From assembly GCF_004379255.2 (NCBI RefSeq), contig NC_056038.1, positions 27,206,061-27,270,060 on the forward strand: 64,000 bases of DNA. The letters run 5' to 3'. The notes beneath the pieces were generated by a model. It did no database searches and had not been told where the DNA came from. It saw only the letters and a program-made list of their open reading frames with translations. The stretch's first letter is position 1; each line of letters begins with the position of its first letter. Both the position numbers and the translations under genes were made by a program. The DNA comes from Salvia splendens. Its lineage: Eukaryota; Streptophyta; Magnoliopsida; Lamiales; Lamiaceae. Shown in pieces: positions 35,163 through 47,503 of this stretch.

Positions 35163-35691
35163 GTATTTATATGAAATGTGGGTGCATTTTTTAATCCATA
35201 TCAATCAATAAACCATCAGTTTTAAATGTGGGTGCATCACTTTTAAATGGGACACATGTCAATCACTTATATCAGTCACAGTATCACGTTTTTTTATGTG
35301 CATGTTCAGTGGACAATGTTACCTTACTCAATTTAGGGAATTATTATAAAAAAAATGAAAATAAATTAAAACAAATAATAAAAGTCAGAAGTTGCAATAT
35401 AAAATACAAATAATCATGGAATAATTTAAATTTTGGGAATTAGAAAACATTTCATTCTCATCATTCATTGTGAATAAATTCTTTAAAAAAAGAGAAATTA
35501 TAATATAGAAGAAAGATTATATGTAGAGAAAAATAGAGATCTTTTTTTAAATAGAACTATAGCAAATGTGATCTTAATTTGTAGTAGAGGATGAAAAAAT
35601 ATGAATTTTAATATGATTTATATATATATTTAATTTAATATATTAAAGATATTTGAATAATAAATAAAATATTTATTGACCAATGAGATTG
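35163..35691. other. AT-rich intergenic, no gene seen
   Basis: No recognisable coding or repeat structure besides the short direct repeat ttttaaatgtgggtgcat (35170-35240). Confidence 0.4.
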
Positions 35692-35817
35692 TAAGGGCAC
35701 CCACAATGGGGCGCCCGATGGCGGCCATCGTCCTCGGGCCCGGACGATGCATTCATTGTGGGTGCCCACCATCGTCCGCGCCCTACGCCCACGCCTGATG
35801 CATCGTCCGCGGAAGAA

Positions 35818-36007
35818 GCGCGGACGATTGCCTATCGTCCGCCCCATTGTGGGCTCGGCGGACGATGGGCGCGGACGATGGCCTATCGTCCGCGCCATCG
35901 GGCGCCCCATTGTGGGATCGGCGGACGATGGACGCGGACGATGGCCTATCGTCCGCGCCATCGGGCGCCCCATTGTGGGATCGGCGGACGATGGTCGCGG
36001 ACGATGG
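35818..36007 (+). repeat. 63-bp subterminal tandem repeat of the Harbinger element
   Basis: Units contain gcctatcgtccgcgccatcg followed by ggcgccccattgtggg; copies are offset by 63 bp (35881 and 35944). The inward and outward atcgtccgc / gcggacgat pairs form small palindromes just upstream of the transposase start. Confidence 0.85.
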
Positions 36008-36132
36008 CACGCGTTTTTTTATTTTTTATTTTTGTCTATTTAAAACTCGTTTCTCATTCACTTGTTCATACGAACATCTCGCCTTTCTCATTTCGCTCAT
36101 CTCTCACATTTCTACCTCTCTCACATACCAAA

Positions 36133-37460
36133 ATGAACCACAACGATGACACCACGAGTTCTAGCTCCTCGGAGTCGGGTAGTTCGACCTCGGAAGCCTT
36201 AGATGCAGCCGTTGAAGAGGCCATGGTGGAATGGTTAGTCGAAATGCAGCGCGAGGAGGCGGCGGCGGCGGCAGAGCATATCCACAGGCCTATTCGACGT
36301 CGGACGTCTGTCCGACGCAACCACGCGGCAGCTCACCAACGTCTGGTTGAAGACTATTTTGCCGATCAACCACGGTGGGGACCGACTATTTTCCGCCGCC
36401 GGTTTAGAATGTCGCGTTACCTATTTCTCAGTATTGTCCGGACGTTGTCGTCACGTGATGAATACTTCACGTATCGGGAAGACGGCGTCGGCAGACCCGA
36501 CCTTACACCGTTGCAAAAGTGCACGGCTGCACTCCGCCAGTTGGCCTACGGCACCACGACGGACATTTTTGACGAGTACCTCCACGTCGGGGATACAACA
36601 GGCCGGGAGTGCCTAAAGAGATTTTGTAGGGGAGTTGTAGAGGCCTACGACGACACATATTTGCTCAAGCCGACTGCAACTGATTGCCTGGGCCTGATGA
36701 AGATGCACGAGACGGTGCACGGCTTTCCTGGGATGCTAGGGAGCATCGACTGTATGCACTGGGAGTGGAAGAATTGTCCGATGGCGTAGAGAGGCCAATT
36801 CACTAGTGGATACAAGGGCAGCCACCCGACTTTGATCCTCGAAGCCGTTGCTGACCATCAGCTCTGGATCTGGCATGCATACTTCGGCGTAGCCGGGTCC
36901 AACAAAGTCATCAACGTCGTCAACTCATCCACCCACTTTGCCGAGCAATGCAACGACAACGGCCCGACCATCGAGTTCACTGCCAACAGGCGCCGATACC
37001 ACATGGGGTGCTACTTGGCCGATGGCATATACCCACGGTGGCCTGTTTTTCTGAAAACGATCAGCTGCCCAATGGGTGAGAAGAGGGTTTTATTTGCGCA
37101 AAAGCAGGAGTCGGCGCAGAAGGATGTCGAACGGGCATTTGGTGTGCTCCGATCACGGTGGGCAATTGTGAAAGGGCGGTCTAGTCTCTGGTTCAAGGAA
37201 GTCATCGCCGATGTCATGTATGCGTGCATAATCATGCACAACATGATAGTCGAGCATGAAGGTGTGAGCATCACCGAGTGGAACGATGATGACGGTGCAT
37301 CTAGCTCGTCCAGCATGGCGACCGAGCCCCCGCTAGAGGATTATCGTCGGGCTTCAATGAGGTTCTATCTAGACAGGCCTCAATGCGCAACCAACAAGAC
37401 CATGCTCAACTCATGAACAACATGATTGAAGAAGTGTGGGCCCGTAACCGCCGTCGCTGA
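36133..37460 (+). pseudogene. PIF/Harbinger DDE transposase, nonsense plus frameshift
   Basis: Starts MNHNDDTTSSSSSESGSSTS at 36133. An acidic/Ser-rich N-terminus leads to the helix-turn-helix-like region (LTPLQKCTAALRQLAYGTTT) and the DDE domain. TAG at 36787-36789 interrupts WKNCPMA-stop-RGQF where Trp is expected (compare NCPVAWRG in the copy at 32353-33609). The frame continues to 37416, but the final tail (MRNQQDHAQLMNNMIEEVW, 37383-37460) is in another frame. The first Asp (GSIDCMHWEWKNCP) and the Glu (QKDVERAFGVL) are present. The second Asp is absent: GSNKVINVV, where the other copy has GSNNDVNVF. Confidence 0.92.
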
Positions 37461-37905
37461 GTTTGTGTATTTTTTTTAATTCGTATTGTAATGTATTAAT
37501 TATTATATATGAAATGAAGTTTTTTCCCAATTTTTTAGTTATTTAAATATTCAAATAAAAGAAAATACATAGGGCGCGCCTTAGGGCGCCCAATTGGAGG
37601 TGGGGGTAGGAGGATAAAACTGATGACGTGGCGCGCCTTAGGGCGCCCCATTGTGGATGCCCTAACACATTGGTCAATAAAATAAATTGAGTGAGAGACC
37701 AATTTTATTTTTACCCAATGGTCAAAAGAAGTGTGATTTGACTAATTAACATCTATTTATTCTCTTATCAAATCAATCATATATTAATAATTTATATTAT
37801 ATGCTAGTACAATTTTATAATATAGTTATCAATATTTCATGAAAGTGGGCGGGAAAATTTTCTTGCCATGTACTGTGCTTTTATATATTTATAGATTATA
37901 GATTA

Positions 37906-38136
37906 CCGCCTCCGGTCCCTATTAAATGTTCCATATTTTCTTATTTGGATGATTCTCAATAAATGTACCATTTAACTTTTACTATTTTTAGTAAATGGAC
38001 CCACATTCCATCTACTCATTCTACTTATCCACCAAATTCCAATAACTTTTTCCACCCACTTTCCTTCATACAGTCAAATAATTTCTTAAAACTCGTACCG
38101 ATCAAATATAAGACATTTAATGGGGATCGGATGGAG
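37906..38136. mobile_element. Stowaway-like MITE
   Basis: Starts ccgcctccggtccctattaa and ends taatggggatcggatggag, with TA on both sides. Confidence 0.75.
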
Positions 38137-38147
38137 TAACTTTATTA

Positions 38148-38382
38148 CTCCATCCGTCCCAACTCAAGATGCAGATTTCTTTTTTTGCCGTTGTTTTGCG
38201 AAAGATGATAATAAATAGCTAAAGCTGAAATAAAGTAAAGTACGAGAGAATAATATAAAAGAAAGTCGTATGTACATTATTCTCTTACTTGCTTGATTTT
38301 ATCTCAGCTTTAACTATTTATTATCATTTTCCTCAAATATGTGCCGTAAAGCTGTCAATCACTTGAAATGAGTCGGAGGGAG
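38148..38382. mobile_element. Stowaway/foldback MITE
   Basis: Starts ctccatccgtcccaactcaa and ends ttgaaatgagtcggagggag, with TA on both sides. The arms (gatgataataaatagctaaa ... tttaactatttattatcatt) are long inverted repeats related to the hairpin at 20101-20265. Confidence 0.85.
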
Positions 38383-38600
38383 TATATGTTATACTACCCC
38401 GGTCCTGCCTTAAGTAAGGCGCTTCTATTATGCACGATTTTTTAGGAAATACAGAAAGTAGATAGAGAAAATAGAGAAGGAAATGTTGGTTTTTTCAAAA
38501 AAGAAAATGTGTCTTGGGACATTTTAAAAAATACAAATCAATGGAGGTGGGATGAATTGCAATAACAAAGTAAGGAAGAATTAATCAAAATAAAAAATTA

Positions 38601-38803
38601 TTCCAGTCGTCCCATAAAAGATGTCTCACTTTCCTTTTTAATTTGTCCAATTAAAGATTTCACATTTCCATTTTTGGAAAAAAATTTCTCTCTCACATTA
38701 ATATAAATATTATATTTTCTCTCTACACTTTACACACAAAATAAAACCTCATAAAATCCCGTGTCATCCCACAAGTGTAACATATTTTATGGAACGGAGG
38801 GAG
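38601..38803. mobile_element. Stowaway-like MITE
   Basis: Starts ttccagtcgtcccataaaag and ends ttttatggaacggagggag, with TA on both sides. Confidence 0.75.
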
Positions 38804-38859
38804 TATGAAATTAGTGTATCTTCGCCATAAATTTTATAACAAGGTGATTAGGTACTATA

Positions 38860-39405
38860 CAATATTAGACAAGACATAAAATAAACAAACTCTAAGGATG
38901 AATTGTAAGCAGTCTTCAGTCTTCTCTTGCCTGGATCTGCAAAGTTCAGCTCCAAGGGAAAATGGAGGAATTATGTGTAGAATATGAGATGAAAAAATAT
39001 TTGTATAATTATGAAGAAAGATTGGAGGCTCTGAGATTAATATTATGAATTAGGTTTATGAGGTATATATAGGCTTGAAAAAAGTTTAGACATTGTAAAA
39101 ATTGAATCCTACTAGGAATTGAAGAGATTTGGCTTCACAAGATAATAGTAGTTTCTTTCTTTCCTTGAATTCCCACCTAATTTCCGTTATCTTTTGACTG
39201 CTTTGCGCAATGTTCGTAGAATGGTCATAAATTTCTCTACAGAGTTGCGATTGAAATGTGTAAGATACACACACGAAGCTCTTTCATAGGGGAAGAGAAT
39301 GGTATGCATCAAAAACTGATTGGACTTCAACATTGCTACCGAAGTTGGCTCAAACTAAGATTGCTGCACATCTCGTTGGGTCCAACCTTCAGTTTTAGCA
39401 ATTTT
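38860..39405 (-). mobile_element. Gypsy (Athila/Tat-type) LTR fragment
   Basis: The reverse complement aligns with 57090-57520: shared segments include tgttgaagtccaatcagtt, tatgaccattctacg, tctcagagcctccaatc and cagatc.aggcaagagaa. Only the middle of the LTR is present, with no termini. Confidence 0.75.
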
Positions 39406-39408
39406 GTA

Positions 39409-39598
39409 CTCCCTCTGTCCCACTCAAGATGGCCACATTCTTGAGTGACATAAAATTTTAGGAAGAGTTGTTAGGTGAAATAAAATAGAGAGGAAAAATG
39501 TAGTTGAATATTTTAATGAGTAGAGAGGATGTTATTTCTAAAATCAGAAAGTGGTCATTTTAATTGGGACAAACAAAACAGGAAAGGTGGCTACATTT
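39409..39598. mobile_element. Stowaway-like MITE, right end decayed
   Basis: Starts ctccctctgtcccactcaag after TA. The right side has aattgggacaaacaaaac, and the terminus is not clean. Confidence 0.6.
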
Positions 39599-40490
39599 AT
39601 GCATAATATATATGTCTGTAATTTCTCAACAAACACATTAAAATACCTAAATATATGCAAACTAGAAGTAATAATTTTAAAATCGGATAAAATTAAGACA
39701 GTTCTCGTATATGTGGATGACACATTTATCAGCATAATATATTACTACTATTTATAAATTCCTAATACGGGCTTTTAAATCTTTGTAACCCTTTATTTGA
39801 AAATGATGAAGATTGATAGATTTTGGTATGAAGATGATAGTATAAATCACATAAATCCAGTTAAGATTCTACAGTAATTATCTAAATTCTCTATCTCCTG
39901 CATATCTGCAATCCTTTGCTCAGTATTTCCTTGTGTGCTTTCGTGATCCCAGTTTAGTTTAGTTTAGTTCAGTTTAGTTCAGTTTAGTTCAGCAGTTGTT
40001 TTGTACTCCCACTTCCGCTATTAGGAGTCTCATTTCTTGGTGGCACGAGTTTTTGCAGAAATTTAAGAAAAGTGGGGGGAGAGATTACAGTGTTTCCGTA
40101 AGTAGAACTGGTTCGAAAAGGATTGTTGTAGATACTATATCGAGTGAAATTCGTCAATATGTAAGATTGGCGAGGATAAGGCTCCTTAACTACTATATCT
40201 ATTTTCCAACTATCTCAAAAGATAACAAGCAGTCACAGTTTTTGCTGTAAATAAGTAAAACACGGTCTACCAGCCGAAGCATTACAGAAAAATTACCTGT
40301 GCAGTAGCGGCTTTAGAGCTCTCACTGCAACACAGTTTCTTGCTCATTGCAAATTTTTTGGTGGACGCTCTTTCCCCTGCGAGAAACATCTTGTCGACTA
40401 CGGATTGACGACTGCGTTCAGAAGATTGGGACCTGAGCAAGCTTGGGGAAGCCAAGCCAGTTGAGGCGAGGAAAGCCAACCCTAAGCTTT
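39599..40490. other. Intergenic, 3' flank of the SEUSS-like gene
   Basis: Contains the SEUSS-like 3' region (minus strand) and a short ttagttcag-type microsatellite at 39951-39993. No other gene seen. Transcribed sequence of the last exon may extend to about 40280. Confidence 0.45.
39951..39993. repeat. (AGTTT/AGTTC)n microsatellite
   Basis: Short tandem array of agtttagttc units ending in agcagttg. Confidence 0.85.
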
Positions 40491-43400
40491 CTAGCCGTGA
40501 TGAATTCTGGTTGTCGTGACGTCTACAGGTAGTAGCAGTCCTTGGTGATGGAGGTTCCTTCCTCGCGAATACTTGTTCAAGCACTCTGCGACAAGATTAT
40601 GATGACTATAATTATGAAGCGAATTGGCAAAATTTTGAAATCATGGCGAAGTTGCAAAAGTAGTTATGTTTGTTTATCTTCGATTTTAAAGACGTGTGAA
40701 AAAACAAATGGGCGTAAACATGGTGTAGAGAAAGGTAGATATGGAAGCTGTTGTGAGTTGAAGTAAGTCAGTTGGACATACCAATTGCTCCCATTTTTGT
40801 GATCTGACTAAATGCCATGATATCTTTCATACCATCAACGACTTCAGAGATCTGCAGAAGGCTCGTTTGCAAATTAAAAAACGAGACCTTACTGATGCTA
40901 ACTAACACAGTATGAAAACTCTTACCTGCAAGCACCCGATAAATTGCTTGTGGTACCCCAAATCATTCACAAGTGGGATTTCCATATTCCTTGCAATTTG
41001 AATGCCAGCAGATACACACCTAACGCAGAAGAAACTTGTAATAGCCGCGGTACGAATTCTCAGATTTTAGACCAGAATTTAAATAAAGAACGAAAGAGTA
41101 TTTATTTATATTCTTGAGTAAACAAAACATGATATTTAGAACTTCCAATTTAAATCGTGTATTACAAATGTTGACAGTGAAAACAAAGGAAACCGAATAC
41201 ACATTAACGATTACAGAGACTCGTCTACATGAAGAACTAAAATTTAAGTTGAACTAGGCTTTTACAATTACGAGTCACAAGATGTATCTCAGGCCTGGTC
41301 TCGGCCCAGCTCAAACGGCCCGACGAATTGGTACACCCAGGGCGAGAGCCATGCTTAGCAGCCCTTTTTCTCTGCCGAGCACCAATCGAACCACCAAGAA
41401 AATGCATTAGCAAAACAAGGCAATTAGATAAGCCAAACAAAATGAGAATGAGAGACAATACTATTTGATGTGGGGACCAAAAACTCACCAAAATAGGCAA
41501 GGATGAAGGCTGCCACCACCAGAAATGGCCTGCCCTTCCAGCAGGTTGTCCAGCCAGTTCACTGCGCAACGGCAGGTGCACTCCACCCAGCCAAACAACC
41601 TTGCCCAGTTCGTACCTGCAAGACCACATCAGAGAAATCAGTTGGATCGCAACATAGAGAACCGCCAGAGACTGGAGCTCTGTGGCAACCACCATAAACT
41701 CACGAGTAGACCCCCCATATGCCACCAAAATCAGTTAGAAAGAGGCCAAGGGAGAAGGGACGAACTCTGCAGAGCTGCAGACAGAGTAGCCAGCTGCTCA
41801 GCCTGAGATTTCCCTTTTCAGCCAAGTACACCAGCCTTCCTCAGGCTTTCAGTTAGGCAAACCATTATAAATAGCCCCTCAGTCCTTCCTCCTTCATTAC
41901 CACAATCAATAGCACACTACAAGCTAAGGAGAAGGGAGGAGCCGAGCTAGAGACAACAGCCATAACAACTCACACAGGTAATCCTCCAATAGCTCAGTTT
42001 TACAGCATATAGTTCACAAATTCATAGGTGAAACTAGCATGCTCATAACACCATCATCTCATAGCTAAGCATGAGCATAACACCGATAGAGCACTAGTAA
42101 GCTTTAGGCAGCCTAACTAGGTCGGAACTTAGAGGCATGATGATAAAAGCCCCACAACAACAGCAAGCCTCTGTAATTAAAAGAACAACATTTTTGGCCA
42201 ACTATCAAGCTCTTTTCAGTAGATGAACGATTAAGTTTTCAGACACAAATCAACGAAATAAAGAAAATGATAGAACTTAGCTTGGAGAAGCGTTGATCGG
42301 CTCTGACCGAACGACGACGGGGCATCGAGGGCAGCCCCACGAACACTGCAGAGCAACAGCGGACGTCGACGGGCGATTTCAGACCGACGCCTTCGTCGAG
42401 AGAGAGAGATAGACGAATGGAACAGCAACGGCATTTGCGAACACGGACGGAGGGAGCTGAAGCGGGTCATCGGCGTCGGAGTGACTCCCTCGCGAAGAGC
42501 ACACCAGCGAGGCTCCGACGGCAACACCGAAGCCATCGTGAAAGGGCAGACGGAGACACCAAGTGCGCCGTCATTGTGAAACATGAGATTCGGCGACCCA
42601 TTCGAAACGGCGTCCTCGCCGGGAACGAAGAGAGGTCGGAGTCACTCCAGGCATGAAGTCGCCGGAGAAGGTGAGAGATGGAAAGAAGGCGCCGTTTCAA
42701 TTAGGGATTTGAGATGCATGTTTGGGGGAAATCAAGATGGGAGAAAGGAAAGTGACGGTGAAGGGAGTATATTTGGGCCTTACCAATTGGGCCAGAAAAT
42801 TTAATCAAGGAATTTGAACCCTTCACTTAATTTTGGGCCATAGTTATTTTTTTTAAGTTGGGCCTCATCAGTAAATAAAAAAAAAAGGGAGAAGGAAGGC
42901 TGGGCAGAAAATGCTTAAGAATAAATATTCTGGGTCGGAATAATTAATTCCTAACTGGGCCTGGGAATTTATTAACTTGGACCATTTATTTGGTTGAAGC
43001 CATTATCTTGGATGAATTCAAAAGTATAATGGAATTAGCCAAGGAACAAAAGAAATTAGCAAGCCGTGTGGAAGCAGTGCCCAGTATACAAATAGATGAG
43101 AACTCCTTTTGTCGCAGAAGGTATTTCAAGATACTTAAAGAAAATAAGTCAGGAATTTATTATACCCGGACAGATCGGCCAGACTCAGAATAAATTAAAT
43201 CGCTGATTTAATGAAAGATTTAGCAAGAAGTAAAATAATAAACACACGCTTAGGCATGCATACATGCAAGATAAATAGTTTCTCAAAGCCTAATTTAAGT
43301 ACATTATTTTTGAAAAGGGATGTCGTCGCTCGACGAGTAAATCTCAAGTCAGACAGTACCCGTTTGAAAGGGTTAAGCAAACGAGGTGGGCTTTTCTATC

Positions 43401-46400
43401 CTACATTATGTGTGGGCTTCTTTCCTTTTTATTTACAGAACTCTATGAGAATACGTGTGAACTTTTGAATGAGTTGTCATGCCATGTTTTATTTTGTGAT
43501 TGCCATTCATGGTTAAGACGAATTCGGGTCCCAGTAGGTCAGTAAATCCTACTCGGACTAGTGTACACTTACGGACCGTGAGCTAGCGCAAGGTTGGCCG
43601 GTCTAGGGGTCGTGAGCTAGCGCCAGGTTGGCCGACCCAGTGATCGTGGAATGTGGCCACATTCCCGATTCACACAGCTTGACATCGTATATCATCAGAA
43701 AGTTAAAAGACTGCAGTCTATTTCAGAAAGAAATAACAGATTTTAGTGACCGGGACTTGTTTTCAGAAAAAAACCCCCGCGTTCACTCAGCTTGGCAGAC
43801 AACTAAAAGAAAAACAGTTTTCGGCATGAGCCCACTGAGTGCATCAAGTACTCAGCCCTGCATATTGTTTTCCTTAATGTGCAGGTTGATTGTTGTCGAA
43901 GCCGAGGAGGTGTTGGGACTGAAGATAAAATAAAAGAAGGGTAGCTAGTGTAGTATGTCTCCATACATGTTATACTTGTCTTGGAACTCTTCCGCTGCAT
44001 AGACCTAGCTTTGTCTCAGTAAAGACAATGTCCCACATTTCACTCTGATGTAATAACTTGCTATCTTGATGACTTTTAGACAGTATTTCCTTAATTTCAG
44101 TAATTATGATGATGTGTTGAGACAGTTTAGTATTGTTAGTCGCGAAATAGCTGCGCTTTCTTTGACTAGGAAGTTGTGGTCGTGACAAAACTTATCAACG
44201 ATATCCAAGTTCTCGTATAAGTTAGAGGGCGCTCAGGTGAACTAACTCAGTACACTAAGGGTTGTTTGGTTCCCATGTTTACTTGTGACTAAAGGTCATG
44301 TATAATTTTCTCTCTTGTTTGGTTGCCTTTTTTGTCAAAAGCTCGGCTCGTGACAATGTGTCTTGGCCTATCTACACAATAGATTACGTTTTGTATCTCA
44401 TGATAAATCTCACTTCCATCCCAATGATTAATTTAATCCTAGACAAACCTCATTGTAGCTTATCCCATATTGTATCTCATTATTATTTTATCTAACGTTG
44501 TATCTCAAGATTACTCAATAAATTGGGGGATTTTTTTTATGTGTTCTGTCCTAATATCATTTCTAATTAATCCACATAAATGAATACTGATCAATTCAAA
44601 TATATCACAAGAAAAAATAAACTTACATATCACAAACTCTTTGCAGATCCAGAAACGATGCTCCGGAGACACAATTTGGGATATCATGATATTTATTAAC
44701 TGCCTGAACTAATTGCTTGGCCTACAAGAACAAGAAACTTCATCAACTATTTTCATAATATCACCAAAACCCATTTCCAAAAATAAATAGAACACAAACT
44801 CAAACAGAAGCAACAAAGCTTTCCGTTTGCTTAACACAAGCCACGAGGAGAATTGATACCTGAGGTCTAAACGATGATTGGACCTGACACTCCTCGTGAT
44901 TCTCTATGCAAAATTCCCAGGATAATATCTGTGATATGTCATGCAACAAACAAGTCCAATCATAATGCTTCGGCCTTATTGCTATTATCTAAAACAATTA
45001 TTGTAATAATGGATTGGTTTTGAATGGATAACTTAATACCTTCAAGTCATGCCTGAACACAACACGAAGTTTACCATTATGAACAACACGGAATGTTTTA
45101 TACACACTCGTTTGAACAGCTTTCCTGAGCTCCAGCACTAGTCCGTCAGGAACTTTATGTGCTCGTGGAGAATCGATGTACAGGATCTCATCGAGCATGC
45201 CACTCTCAAACTTCATCTTGAACAGCCTAGGAAACATTTCGGAGGTTGCCTCTAACAAAGCACGTGAAAAATAAATAACGTTGTTATATACCGTCTGTCA
45301 ATAATTTCAGCTAATGATCAATACAATAGTATAGAAACATGTTTCTGCATACCGAATCCCTTCCCTAATTTCAGACCACATATTTCACAGCAATTTGTCC
45401 CCTGAAATAAACAACCAGTTCTACTTTAAACAAGAATTGTGAATGGTGAAGTTGATGGCTTGTTTCAAAGTCTAATGATACACACATGCAAAAACACGTA
45501 AAATTTACTGTCCGATTGAAACGCAAGGTTTCATCGGGCCACACCATGGATTTAGGGCAGAAAACACCAAAGGAATGCAGCTCAATATTTTCATATTTAG
45601 AGAAACACCATCTTTTCTTTGAACCTGGAGCATAATATTCAGCTACAAACTTTTTCCAATAGGAAATGCCATTGTCCTGCATAAGAAAACACAGCATGTT
45701 AGATCAAGATTCTCGAAAACAAACAATCGAGCTTCATCTTGTTCATGAGACGATGCTAAGGAAGTCCTAGTAGGGAAACGAGAATATTATAAATCCAAGA
45801 AAAGGAAACTAACATGTTTGCCATTTCCATATGGTACAGATACTGCTTCAATCTCCGAGAACAAATGCCACCGTCAAGTAATGGAGCAATAGTGTCTTGC
45901 TGATTACACTGTTCGGGTAGCAGAATTCTCGCCTTTTGTTTCGGAAGCTGTTTTGGCATCAGTAGGTGGCATCTCCTATGGTAGGGAGCTGAATGCGAAA
46001 TCGATTGCTGCATTATTGCCTTAAGCTGCGGATTGCCATCTTGTAATTCCTTAAACAGTAATTCCTGAATGATCTCCTGCTGGTGGTGGTGGATGTTCCC
46101 TCTTGGTTTCTTTAGAATTCGAGCTAGAATGTGCTCCGGTTGCATTCTAACCAGAGATTTAGTCTTGCATAAATTGGTAGAACCTACAGCACCTTCTAGT
46201 TTCTGCTTATTACTCTCTTCTTCTCTGGCTTGACATAACTGATAAAATACATCACCATTATAAGAAACATTGACAAAACCATCGTCACTTGGAAATGACA
46301 TGGGGTGGTTGATGTAAGGCTCCAGAGTAGTGTTGCTATGCCTCTGCAAATAAGTACCAGCTAGAAGAGTTTGGTTTGCGACTGCAACGGCAGCATCATG

Positions 46401-46622
46401 GCCTATAAAAAGTTCTGGAGCTGAAGATCTCCCTAGAATTGTTGAATTCAGAACATGTGAATCCATATTTTGGTTTAGTTGGGACAGACTAAGAATGGAG
46501 TCGAAATGCTCTTCATCTTTGAGTAAGGCGTTCGAGATAAGCACCTCCCGAATCCCTTCAGCCCCCTTAACAGGCAATGTCATAGGCAGGCCGTTGGAAT
46601 CCAGAAATGCATCCAAAGCCAT
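40491..46622 (-). CDS. SEUSS-like transcriptional co-regulator (LDB/Chip family)
   Basis: SEUSS and SEUSS-LIKE proteins are plant nuclear adaptors that pair with LEUNIG-type co-repressors. Exons on the minus strand: 46622-about 45810, 45676-45509, 45401-45353, 45251-45040, 44928-44860, 44721-44627, 41019-40926, 40851-40782, 40585-40491. Together 1,665 nt (554 aa). Conserved blocks: CSRRLKQYLYH; ISYWKKFVAEYYAPGSKKRW; CEICGLKLGKGFEATSEMFP; SGMLDEILYIDSPR; LSWEFCIENHEEC; LVNDLGYHKQFIGCLQ; ISEVVDGMKDIM. Shorter than SEUSS (about 880 aa), with a reduced Gln-rich N-terminus, so a divergent member. The first junction is awkward: the best-looking donor (AT|GTTAGT at 45813) breaks frame, while in-frame choices are weak. 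The intron at 41020-44626 holds a probable solo LTR. The last exon is the least certain. Functional status is likely but unproven. Confidence 0.87.
41037..44187 (+). mobile_element. Probable solo LTR in a SEUSS-like intron
   Basis: Begins TGTAATAGCCGCGG and ends gtggtcgtgACA, with the 5-bp direct repeat aaact on both sides (41032-41036, 44188-44192). No internal coding region is seen over 3.15 kb. Inside are a TATA motif (attataaatagcccc, about 41866) followed by a purine-rich leader and aggtaat, and a direct repeat of gtgagctagcgc.aggttggccg at about 43577-43640. The same 3' end occurs at 50-96. The host intron's splice sites lie outside it. Confidence 0.7.
44193..44626. other. Rest of the SEUSS-like intron
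   Basis: Starts like a hAT-type MITE (gggttgtttggttccc at 44257) but no matching right end was found. No coding sequence. Confidence 0.35.
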
Positions 46623-47224
46623 CCTACAAATATACAGATAAAGCACACATAAAGGCTACACTAGTCAAGTCATCCTAGCCATTGGGGCTTCAAAGTATAC
46701 CACTTAACAAGTTGATTGAAATTGTTACATAAGGATGGACCATATACAAGAATTACACTGCAGGAAGGTAAATATATATCTGAATTGACAAGAAATAGTC
46801 ACAGTGACAAAAAAGATTAAAGAGCTCACATAAAATCTGAACTTGTATGGAAATTCATTCAAATTTCACTCCAAAGAAAATGCACAATGAATATAATGAA
46901 AATTCAAATCTTTTATAGCTAATAGGCATAATTTTTTTGAAAACTAGCAAAAGATGATTAAAACAGAGAAGAAAATAAATAAATCTAGAAACAAGTTCAC
47001 ACATTGATTCAATCAATAAATTAAGCATACCCTTCACACTCATTTTTAGAAATTCTAACTCTTATTCTGCTCATTTCCATTACAAGTTTCATCTTTCCTT
47101 TTTTTAGTTTCCTTTTTCAGTTTACCGAAGAAAGTAGAAATGTATAGACACAAGGCAGAAATCAAGCTTAAAAATCATAATTGAAGAGCCTCGAAGTGAG
47201 ATGTGGAGATTTGAAAACCATACC

Positions 47225-47410
47225 TCAGAAAATAGAGTCCAGAAACCCCATTGCCAAGTCGAGTAATGGAAGTTTTGTAGTGAGTTCGCGGGAAGAATGT
47301 GGATGACTGGTTAGTGCCGGTAGATGGTGTGTGATAACCGGTTGTAAAGATTAAAGGACACGCGTCACATCTGGCCCACAAAATCTGCTTACTCCCCGTT
47401 TTTTTTCGTG
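47225..47410 (-). promoter_or_regulatory. Probable 5' UTR exon and promoter-proximal region of the SEUSS-like gene
   Basis: On the minus strand, ctctattttctgag is followed by GTATGG at 47224, a plausible donor that would join to the acceptor (tttgtAG) at 46624 just before the start codon. The exon start is not defined. Confidence 0.45.
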
Positions 47411-47503
47411 ACATAAGGCTCTTTATAAATTTGTAATACTCCTCACATTCCTAATAATTTGACACAATTTAATCCGACACTTTTATAAGGGCATTAACAA
47501 TGG

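Larger units (their letters stand above)
35695..37662 (+). mobile_element. PIF/Harbinger element with broken transposase
   Basis: 1,968 bp. Left end gggcacccacaatggggcgc, right end gcgccccattgtggatgccc, flanked by the TAA duplication (35692-35694, 37663-37665). The left subterminal region has a 63-bp tandem repeat of paired gcggacgatgg / atcgtccgc motifs. The right subterminal region has ggcgcgccttagggcgcc twice. Both motif sets recur in 23509-24094 and 47489-49891, so the three form one family. Confidence 0.93.

Noticed and set aside
42231..42804. Overlapping ORFs on both strands
   Set aside because: Inside the probable solo LTR; Arg/Ser-rich products without motifs. The region looks like transcribed non-coding LTR sequence.
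44257..44640. hAT-type MITE starting gggttgtttggttccc
   Set aside because: No matching right terminus or 8-bp duplication could be found.
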